A program made the translations under genes and the position numbers. The notes under the pieces are model-generated. The model did no database searches. It saw nothing but the letters and a program-made list of their open reading frames with translations, and was not told where the DNA came from. DNA of 30,124 nucleotides. Source: Hepatocystis sp. ex Piliocolobus tephrosceles. Its lineage: Eukaryota > Apicomplexa > Aconoidasida > Haemosporida > Plasmodiidae. The stretch covers positions 1 to 30,124 of the forward strand of contig CABPSV020000102.1 of assembly GCA_902459845.2 (NCBI GenBank), in the 5' to 3' direction. Below, piece after piece: positions 17,890-28,000 of this stretch; the stretch's first letter is position 1; the number at the start of each line of letters is the position of its first letter.

Positions 17890-20427
17890 TTAAATATCAT
17901 AATTACCACCTTTAATTAAATAAAAAACGATTAAATCACCAACTCTTAAATAAAAGTTATGATAAATATAATCGTGTTGTAATCCTTCTCTTTTTAAAAA
18001 AACAAAAATAGAATCATATTTATCTTCTATTATAAAATAATTACCCCATAAAACATAACTTCTTCGTCCAAGGTTACCTGAGCATGTAACATACGTAAAA
18101 ATATAATAAAAAGAAAAAAAAAAAAAAAAATAATGAGTAGACTTTTTATAGTTTCATACGTATTAAAATATACACAAAAGTTTATATATAATAAACCTGT
18201 ATGTTTGTGACATGCACATAATGTATACAAAATGGTGGTTTTTTTTTTTTTTTTTTCAATACATCATGGTTTGTACAAAAGTATATGCAAAATGGTGGTT
18301 TTTTTTTTTTTTTTTTTTCAATACATCATGGTTTGTACAAAAGTATATGCAAAGTGGTGGTTTTTTTTTTTTTTTTTTTTTTTTGTTCGATCTCATGTGC
18401 TTACCTGGTTGAACAGCTTTATAAGTAGATTTCATAACTGTTACATCTATCCCTGAATATATTGTTTCCATGGGTTTTAAGTATGGAAGAAAAGAAGTAG
18501 ATGATACTAGTTCATTTTCTTGCATTGTATTTTTATATTCTTCTGAGCTATACCATAGTTGATCATCAAATTGATTATTATAAATAACATATTTGTTCAG
18601 TTTGTTAGGTATAAATATAATAGATTTATAATCAACAGTTCCTATAAAATTATATATATTTATAGGTATACATATATAATCATTTGCACAAGCATCTGTA
18701 TTAATTATATGTGATACATTTATGTCATCTCCATTGTTGTAAGAAATGTCTTTATGTATTTCTATTATTCGTGTGCTATTGCTCTTCATAACATTAAAAT
18801 TATAATAAATATAATAAATGTTCTTATTCTTATCATATATGTATTTATGTCTATATCCGAATCGATTATTGTATCCTGCACATTTCTTATCGATCTGGAA
18901 AAAAAAATAAAAATAAAAAATAAAATAAAAAAAAAAATAAAAAAAAAAAAAAAAAAAAAATAAAATAAAAAATAAAATAAAAAATAAAAAAAAAAATAAA
19001 ATAAAATAAGTATACATGCATGTATGTATGTATGTATGTACGTATGCTTGTATGTATGTATGCGTTTGAAAAGCGAGGAAACAAAGAAAACCCCAAAATT
19101 GTGTATGTACTTATCTCTTTGCATGTAAATGTGTTACCTTTGCAATTAAAATACAATCTAAGCGATAAGACGGTTTATCCGTGTAAAGGCATTCATATTT
19201 ATAAAAAAAATTAAAAGGTGTAAAATATTGTTGGTATGTTTTTTGAAATTTATAGAATATATTTAAACATATGTAATCCAAGAAATCACTGACATATATA
19301 TAAATGATAGAACATGTTTTTTGAAATTCTAATAGTTCAGAACAATTTAAAAAAGATAATATATTTTGTAATATTTTTTTTTTTTTTAATAATTTTATGA
19401 AAACATGATTGTTTTTATTGTTTTCGTTTGATTTGTGATAAGTATATATATTTTTTGTTTCTTCTTCTTCTTCTTCTTCTTCTTTTTTTTTATTAAGTGT
19501 TTTGTACGTATTGGAAAAATTATCATTGGTTAAAGTGTCATTATTGTTGTCATCGCATGTGAGTATATCTTCGCGTTTGTTATTTTGATTTGATTCTAAA
19601 ATTAAATTATTTGTTTTTAATAAGGTTGTATTTACCTGTTTATTATTAATACTACTGTTGCTGTTACCATTAATGCATAGAGGTGTTGTTATTTGGTTGA
19701 CGTTGTTATTATTATTTTTATCTTTTTCTTTTTTAATAATAGAACATTGTTCATTGTTATTTATGATTTTTTTTAAATTTGTTTGAGTTGTTTGTTTTTT
19801 TAATAGAGTATTTTTTATTTGTTTTTTATTTTTTAACTCATCCAAATTTTCATTTATTGTTTCAACATTTTTATCTGTTGATATCGTTGTTTTTACATTT
19901 GAATTGAGAGACTTATTTTTATAATTTATATCAATTTTCTCTTCTATATTATAAAAAATACCATAATCCAGTTCAAATGATTTTTTTTCATCTTTTGTGG
20001 TAGTAATAGATTTTTTTTTTTTTTTATTATCGTCTTTACATTCTCCCGAATGTTCAAAACTATTATTACTTTCAATTACTACACTTTCTTTTAAAAGTTC
20101 TTTTTTTAAATTAGTATATGTAGTATTTAATTGTTTGTTATTGTTTATATGTTTGTTAAATTTTATTATAATATTGCTGTTTGTATTTTTTTCTTTCTGT
20201 TCCAACTCCTGTTCATGTACATTTTCAGTTTTATATTCTTCATTATCTTGAAATGAACAATAAAAATCAAAAATTTCGTTGTTTAAATTAACTAATTTTT
20301 TTTCATGGGTCTCAGAAATAAAAATATTATTTCTAGCATCAAAGTTATTTTTTGTTTTAATCCTATTTTTTATATCTTTGTATAAAATAAATTTTTTCCG
20401 TTTAGTGTCAGACACTTTATTACCCAT
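17890..20427 (-). CDS. FBXO1: F-box protein (FBXO1-like), three exons, possibly N-myristoylated
   Basis: Candidate substrate adaptor of an SCF (Skp1-Cullin1) ubiquitin ligase. Exons are 20427-19138, 18894-18405 and 18077-17890, giving about 655 residues. All junctions obey GT-AG: AAG|GTAACA to TTCCAG|ATC in phase 0, and CCAG|GTAAGC to TGCTCAG|GT in phase 1, which restores a Gly codon. The N terminus MGNKVSD fits the myristoylation pattern MGxxxS. Residues 25-340 are Asn/Lys/Glu-rich and low-complexity. The F-box lies at about 345-395 (ILQNILSFLNCSELLEFQKT). The C-terminal 260 residues are beta-rich, with Trp residues and a final LRVGDLIVFYLIKGG just before the end. Exon 3 is short and was recovered by splicing; its residues read on from AVQPG as NLGRRSYVLWGNYFIIED. 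The name rests on the F-box plus synteny with PF3D7_0619700, which I recall as FBXO1. Confidence 0.85.
18078..18404 (-). other. FBXO1-like intron 2 with a 60-65 bp tandem repeat
   Basis: 327 bases, GTAAGC donor to CATGCTCAG acceptor. Inside, at plus-strand 18222-18384, are three copies of a unit with ATATGCAAAATGGTGG, then a T run of 15-24 bases, then CAATACATCATGGTTTGTAC. The first copy is partial and varied (GTATACAAAATGG). Copies are nearly identical apart from T-run length. An AG at about 18201 (sense CATACAG) is an alternative acceptor, but it gives no conserved-looking exon. Confidence 0.85.
18895..19137 (-). other. FBXO1-like intron 1
   Basis: 243 bases, GTAACA donor and TTTTTTTCCAG acceptor. 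The sense strand has a T-rich stretch interrupted by A residues (plus-strand AAAAT/AAAAAT repeats 18900-19005) before the acceptor and TACA/TATG-type repeats near 19015-19065. Phase 0 joining of ...CILIAK and IDKKCAG keeps the frame. Confidence 0.88.
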
Positions 20428-20536
20428 ATTAAAGAAATGTACATATATCTATAAGTACGTACGTGCATGTATTAATGTAATTTGTGTATTTATATTTGTG
20501 AGTATGTATATATATTTAGGAACACAAAGTATAATA

Positions 20537-20585
<49 letters not shown>

Positions 20586-21012
20586 GTACAAGCATAACAA
20601 AACGTTAAAAAAAAAATGACGTTATCATGCGCCTCAGTGTAAGCGAAGTCTAGTGTGTGTAAGAATGATGTAAAGTAAATTTGTGTATACTAATATTTAT
20701 TTATATGTATAAAACTGGGAATTTTACTTATTATTTTTTTTTTTTTTATTTTATAATTAGAAATTTGATGAAAAAATAAAGATGAAAATAATTAATTTAT
20801 TTTGCTTTAAATTCATTTATTCATTTGATCTTTTTTTTTTTTTTTTTTTTTTTTAAATACGTTTTGTATGTAGCACGTTTTGTATTGTATTTTGCTTTGT
20901 ACCTTCTTTTCTGTTCCCTTCTATTTTTATCTAATTCGTTTTGATTTTTTTTGTGCTTTATTTTTTGCCTTCTTTAATACTTTACTTTGTATTTTATTTT
21001 TTTACTTCATTT

Positions 21013-21175
21013 TTTTAGTTTGTTTTTTACTTAGTTTTTTACTTAGTTTTTTACTTAGTTTTTTACTTAGCTTTTTACTTAGTTTTTTACTTTGTTTTTC
21101 ACTTTGTTTTTCACTTTGTTTTTTATTTTATTTTTTATTTTATTTTTTACTTTATTTTTTACTTTATTTTTTACT
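21013..21175. repeat. 12-bp TTTTTTACTTAG-type degenerate array
   Basis: About thirteen copies of a 12-bp T-rich unit that drifts from TTTTTTACTTAG through TTTTTCACTTTG to TTTTTTATTTTA and TTTTTTACTTTA. Variants are grouped in order along the array, which suggests stepwise local expansion. It is noncoding, upstream of the F-box gene. Confidence 0.88.
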
Positions 21176-21680
21176 TTTGTTTCTTTTTATTTTAATCTTA
21201 AAATAAACAAATTTGAACTATATACTACATTTATATGAAAAAGTTAAAAAAAATTATACATAATTTTGTGTATATCGTTTAAAAATCAGCTATTTACAAA
21301 CTAATTAATAATTTTATAAGATAAAATCAAAAGCATTGAATAAAAATTAAAAATATAAAAAAAACATAAAACAAAAATAAAAAAAAAAAAATAAAATAAG
21401 TAAACAAATGAATAAATAAATGAGTAAGCGAATAAAGGAAATAAGAAAAGCAAAAAAAAAAAAAAATGAAAAAATAAAATAAATAAATAAATAAATGAAA
21501 TGAAAGTAAACAAAGTAGATAAAACAACAAGAAAACTTTATTTTTAATTTATTGATAAATGCAGATAAATAATGATGTTATAAGTGATTTTCATTAGAAA
21601 TGTTAACATAATAAAAAAAAAAAAAAAAAAAAAGAACTATTAAATGCAAACTAAGTGAATAATGTTGTTTAAAAAAAAAT

Positions 21681-21835
21681 AAAAGACCACAAAAAATAAC
21701 CACAAAAAATAACCACAAAAAATAACCACAAAAAATAACCACAAAAAAAGGCCACAAAAAAAGACCACAAAAAAAGGCTACAAAAAAGATCACAAACAAT
21801 GACAACAAAAAATGACCAAAAAAAGTGGCCACAAA
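21681..21835. repeat. 12-bp ACCACAAAAAAT-type degenerate array
   Basis: About twelve copies. The first five are near-identical (AACCACAAAAAAT units) and the rest diverge to GGCCACAAAAAAA, GATCACAAACAA and similar. It lies 220-375 bases past the giant gene's stop codon. On the minus strand the frame remains open as a Phe/Trp/Gly/Val string, which is an artefact. Confidence 0.88.
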
Positions 21836-22054
21836 AATAAAATGTTTGAAATAAAAGAATAATAAAAAAAAATATGTGTGTAATTTTCTTTTTACTTTTT
21901 TTGTAATATGTATATGTATACATATGTGTAAGCACACGCATGTGCATGCATGCTGAATTATAATTACACATGTCTATACTAACATATACATATATATATA
22001 TAAATCTATACATGTGTACATGAATATATACATATGTATATACTCAAAATGTAC

Positions 22055-25000
22055 TTACTTAAATGACATATTCCTTGTTGGCAAGTTTTTTATAATAGTT
22101 TTGTAAATTTCATGTATACTTTTAGGAAACACATTTTCATTCTGGCTTTGTTTAAGATTGGAGGAAGAATTTTGAATAAGGTTTAAATAATTTAGTATAT
22201 AAATAAAATTTGTTTCTATGTTTTTTTTTATATATTTAAAATAACTCACATATTGTATAATACAAAAAACGCAGCAAATAATAACTAAACGTTTTTTTTC
22301 GATTTTTATTAGTCTGTTTTTAAGTTTAAAAATAAAGTCACTGTTTTTGCTCACGTTACTAATAATGTTGTTATGATTGTCAATGTTTTCGCGATCGTTG
22401 TAATTACTATAAAAAGAATTTTTTTTTAAAAATTGCATTTGACTTTTTTTTTTTTTTTTTTCTTTTTTCATTTTTACTGCTATGTGAAAAAATAAAACAT
22501 AAATTATATTAAGCAGATATTTTTTATACTGTTTTTTTTTATTTATGAAAATTGTTTTTTTTTTTTTTAGACTAATTGTCATAAAAAGCAAACAATAGTA
22601 TATATTAAAAAATAAATTAATTATATCTAAAAATAAAAAACAAACCTTATTCTTTTCATTATCAAAATTTATGTCAATTATTCCTAATAGTATATTTTTT
22701 TTTTCTTTTTTTTTTGATATAATTGCTTCATTATATTTACTATAAATTAATGTACATGAGCCATCATAATTATTAATAAACTCATGTATTCTTATATATA
22801 TATCTGTGTTCTTCTTATTTGGAAATAAAAATAAATCAACCTTTTCATTATATAATTTGTAATTTATTTCACATAAAAATTTTATTAATAATTCATAAAA
22901 AAAATTTATTAAAAAATTTATACTTGCCATAACATTTTTTCGCTCTGCTTTACCTTTTTTCTTTTTATACTTTACTAAGTTCTGGTAAAAATAGTTATTA
23001 TAACTGTTGTTACTGTTGTTACGTTTGGTTTTATTACTACTATCACTGTTTTCCCTTTCAATATTTAAACAATTCAAACTTTTCTCTTTTTGCATTGCAT
23101 TTTTTAAAACATCACATTTAATATAATTAGTACTAAATAGCAATTTGTTTAAACTAATTGACGAAACATTTTTCTTAAGTTTGGCGTTATTTAATGATAA
23201 TATATGCTTATTTACATGTGTTGTATAATGTTTTTGCATTTTTTTTATGTTTATATACGTATCATACTGATATATGAAATGTTGTTGTTGTTTTTGGATC
23301 ATTATGTTTTGTTTATATGTTTTATTACAATTGTGTTTTTTATTATTAACATTATTCTTATAACTACTACTACTACTACTACTACTGCTGCTACTACTAC
23401 TGCTGCTACTACTATTACTACTATTAATACAAGTATTTCCTCTATTATTACCCCAAGTCGACATTTGTAGTTTTTGTACTGATACATATAGAGCATGATA
23501 AAATAATAACAGAATTTGTTTTGTGTAGGGAAAAAAACCCAAGTAAAAATAAGATATTAACATAAAAAAAACAAAATGGTAATATGATATATTATAACAA
23601 TAAACATTAAAAAAATATAATATTTTTGCAAAATGCAAATATAATAAATTATTTAACATAAATAAATAATAATTATTGTTAAAATATATTAACTTATAAC
23701 TTTGTTCTAATATATATTTAATAAAAGAATAGTCACAAAATAAAAAAAATTCATTTATGTGACATGATAAAAAGAAACTATTTGAAAATAACCTTTTTCT
23801 TATAAATATATTAGTATTTTTAAAAAAAAAAAGCTGTACTAACAAATTGTTTTCCTTTATATTTTTTTTTTCTTGTCGTGATTTGATTAATACATTTTCT
23901 AAAAAAAAAAGTTTATCAAAAAAGTGATGAAATATAATTACAATTAATAAAAAATAATAATTACTGTTGTTGTTTTTTACTTTAAGTAAATAATATAATC
24001 CGATGTTTTCAAAAAATATATTTTTTTTTGTAAAATATTGATAATAATCATACAAATTATCTATATTTTCTTTGATAACGGCCATACTAGTTTTATTTTT
24101 TTTTTGGTAAAAACAGGTTGTTGTTTTATGGTTTTTTTTTTTAAAAAAAAAATCATCTTTAATTAATATTAGTAACAGCAGTAAAAAAAAAAGTTCCTTA
24201 TTATTGTTGCTACTGTTGCTGCTACTGTTGTTGCTACTGTTGTTGCTACTATTGCTGTTATTGGTTTTTATTTTTTTTTGAAATATATATAAGAGCAATA
24301 ATATTGATTTATCCCATTTTAGTAGTACTAACATGTGTATTAATTTATATAAGTCAATTAAGTTTTTTTTATTTCTTTTTTTTAACAAATTTGTAAAGTA
24401 TGTTGTGTCTTTTTCATTTATTATATATTGCAAAAATTCAAAGCATGATGTACTATTCCATTCGTTGTATACATTTTTTGTAATTTTTTTATAAACAGCT
24501 ATATTTTTACTTTTCAACTTATTTATATGTATAGCTTCCATTTTATTTACCAAGCTACTTTTTTTTTTATTATTTATTTTTTTTTTTTTTAAATATTTCC
24601 AAACATGTTCATATTTGGATTTACATAAAAAATATATGATTTTAATAAAATTACTAAAACTTAAATTTTTAAAAAAAATAGTTACAACATTATAATTGTT
24701 TTTTTCTTTATTATTTTGAATAATTTTTTTATATAGTTTTTTACATTGATTTAAGAGCGCGCTAGTATATACAGCGTATAGAGATTTTCTTTTTTTTTTT
24801 CTTTTTTTTTCTTTTTTTTTTTCCGAATATATGTAATCAACAAAATCATGGTCATATGTTTTATTTTGTTTTTGTACTAACTCAGTACTACATAATCCAT
24901 TTTTCGCATCACTCTGTTTGTTGACTGTGATCAACTTTTTATAAGAATATGCCATATTCCTTGATCTAAAATTGAGCATGTGTTGTTTTGGTATAATATT

Positions 25001-28000
25001 GTTGTCATAATAATTGTTTAAATATTTTTTTAAATCGAGATCGTCGTTTTCTATATGTTCATTTTTTATAAAATTAGTGTTTTCATAGAAGTATAAATAA
25101 TATGTCTTTTTTTTTGTTTTACTTATTGAACATTTGTCGTTTTTTTGTTTTTTCTTTTTCTCTTTTTCTTCGCCTTTGCTTTTACCCTTTTCGTCTTTGC
25201 CTTTTCCTTTACCCTTTTCGTCTTTGCCTTTTCCTTTACCCTTTTCGTCTTTGCCTTTTCCTTTACCCTTTTCTCCTTCTTTTTCCTCATTTATTGCCAC
25301 TTCCTCATTTATTGCCTCTTCCCCTTTTTCTGCATTTTCCTCTTTTTTTATTTGTTTTATATATTTAACATATTCATGTAGATAACAAAAATTGCGAAAA
25401 TTTTTTACAAAAGTTTTAAAATTGATATTTTTATTTATCGTTAAGTTATAATAAATATTTAACAAAATGTCTATTAATAGAATATTATTATTTGTAACTA
25501 GGTTATTTAACTTTTTCAAAGTTTGTAAATCTATATTAGCTGTCAAGCTTATATAGTTATAACATGGTATATTTTTATTACTGTTAAAATTACTACTAGT
25601 ACGATTGTTATGTTTTTCGTCTTGTTGTACATCTCTGTTGAGTGACAAAAACAAACATACTTGACTATTATACATTTTGAAAACAGTTTTATATAAAAGA
25701 AAAAAATCATATAATTGTTTATACTGATTTAAATTAACTACATACACTCCTTCTAGCACTTTTTTGTAAAAATACATTTTTTTCGTAATATTTAAAAAGT
25801 TATGAATTGTTCTTTTTTCTTTTATATGTTGTATCATATTCATATTATTATATAATCGTTTAATATTTTTTGTTAAGTGTAAAAAGTTTAACATACTAAG
25901 TTCGTTTGTTTTATTTAAACTACCCACATTTAAACTACCCACATTTAAACTACCCACATTTAAACTACCCACATTTAAACTGCCCACATTTAAACTGCCC
26001 ACATTTAAACTGCCCATATTTAAACTACACATATGTATGTTATCCGTTGGCTTAGACAAATCAAAAATAATTTTCTTTATGTTTTTATAACTGTTATTAC
26101 GTTTATCAATAAAACTTTTACAGTCACGACTGTTGTTATTTACTCTTTCGTTATGCTGAATATTACTCTTATATATAATACCTGTTGTAACTATATTATT
26201 ATCTTTACTGTCATAGTTACTGATATCCATAATAGAAAAGGTTTTATATTTATTTTGTTTGTGTTGAAAATTTGTTACATTAGTTTTATTTTGGTAAAAC
26301 AATTGCATCAGTTTGTTTTTATTTATTCTTATTTTATTTCTTTTTGTTTTATTTTTCTTAAACTTCTTTAATGTTTCATAAATGTGTAAATGTTTTTTTA
26401 ATTCCGATTTTAATTTTAAGATATATAAAGAAAAAATAAAAACATAAAAATTGTGATACATATTTATAGGTATTGTTCTTTGTTTGCATAGTTTAAAAAA
26501 AAAAAAATTTATTTTTAACTGTTTAAATAATTCATTGAAAATATATTTTTTCTTGTTGATATTTAACATTCTTGTTAATTTTGAATATGTACTATGTACA
26601 CTTTTTATATAATTTTTTTTAGAAAACCAAAAAAACAACTCATATATCTTATTGTCATCAAAAAAAATATTATTTAAAATTTTTTTCTTATTAGTTTTTA
26701 TTATTTTATAAAAATTTAACTTATTCCGTTGCGGAAAATGCGATGTCTCATTTTTTTGTACATCCATTATTCTCCCTTTATTCAAATAAGATTTCAAAAT
26801 AGCTCGATCGTTATCATTCTTTATGTGCTCATTTTTATTGATTACCATTTTTTTTTTATTAAAAAAAGGGCTTTTCTGTTTTTGTAAAAAAGTAGTAATA
26901 GTAGTAGCAGAAACGGGTTTAATAGTAGAAGAAATGGGTTTAATAGTAGAAGAAACGGGTTTAATAGTAGCAGTATTCTCTGATAAAATAAGAGAATCTT
27001 TTTTATTTTCAATGTGTTGCATTTTATCATTAATAATATTATCTAACTTTTTTTTGTGTTCACATAAGCTTAAATCGTTTTTATTTCCTTCTTTATTTTG
27101 TTGTTGGCTTAAGTTATAAAAAGGGAAATTTTGAAAACAGTTGTTATTTTGATTATTATATCGGGTTATAATAACTTCTAAATATATATATAAATAAAAG
27201 TAGTATAAAATTTTAAATAATAATTGATTATTATTTTTAATACTGTTAAGAAAAAATAATATATTTATATTGTCTTTAAAACTGACACAACAGGCTTTAC
27301 AGTCAGTATACAAACACGAGTCACTACTTACGTAACCAAACATACTATTGTTAAGGTTATTATACACATCCTCCTTCTGTAACACCCATTCGTGTAGAAC
27401 GTTATAAAAAAAATATTTGTATTTTATAATAATAACTCTTATAATACTATATAATTTATTTACTTTTTTAATATTGAACTGTAAGAAAGAAGGGACGATA
27501 TTATTATTATTATTATTATTAGTTTTGTTATTATTCTTATATATATAATCAAAAAAATTAGTTTTATAAATATAATTTTGACTCGTTGATATAGTATTAA
27601 TATTTTTATTAGAAAAATTAAAATAATTTTGTATGTTTTTTTTTATAAATAGTATATTTGTTTTTAATGAATGCTCTATATTTTTAATATCTTCCATTTT
27701 GTTATCAATTTGAATTATATTTTTTTCAAAAAAAAAAAAAAAATTGTCATCATAGATATCTTTTTTCTTATTTAAATAATCGTAAAATAAATTTATAAAT
27801 AAATATAAAAGAAAAAAAGAAAAATTATTAAATTTATTTATTTTCTCTATTTTAATTAATAAATATTTTATAAATTCATAGTTGAATTCAAAATAAATTT
27901 CACATAAATAAAAACAACTTTGCTTAATGCTTTTGTTTATAACATTATTTTTTTTAAAAATATAACTGTTGCTACAGTTAAACGGTGTAAAAAAATTATC

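Larger units (their letters stand above)
20428..22054. other. Spacer between the F-box gene (5' side) and the giant gene (3' side)
   Basis: 1.6 kb with no supported gene. It contains a TA tract (20539-20582), T runs near 20730 and 20830-20854, a 12-bp TTTTTTACTTAG-type array (21013-21175), an AAATAAATAAAT stretch near 21410-21496, a 21-base A run at 21613-21633, a 12-bp ACCACAAAAAAT array (21681-21835), and TATA/CATG-rich sequence at 21905-22040. The F-box promoter should lie at the left and the giant gene's 3' UTR at the right. Confidence 0.75.

Noticed and set aside
21578..22013. Minus-strand ORFs downstream of the giant gene with repeated Val-Ile-Phe-Cys-Gly-Tyr
   Set aside because: These translate the 12-bp ACCACAAAAAAT array. 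I tested them as spliced C-terminal exons of the giant gene and they gave only a poly-Phe continuation.
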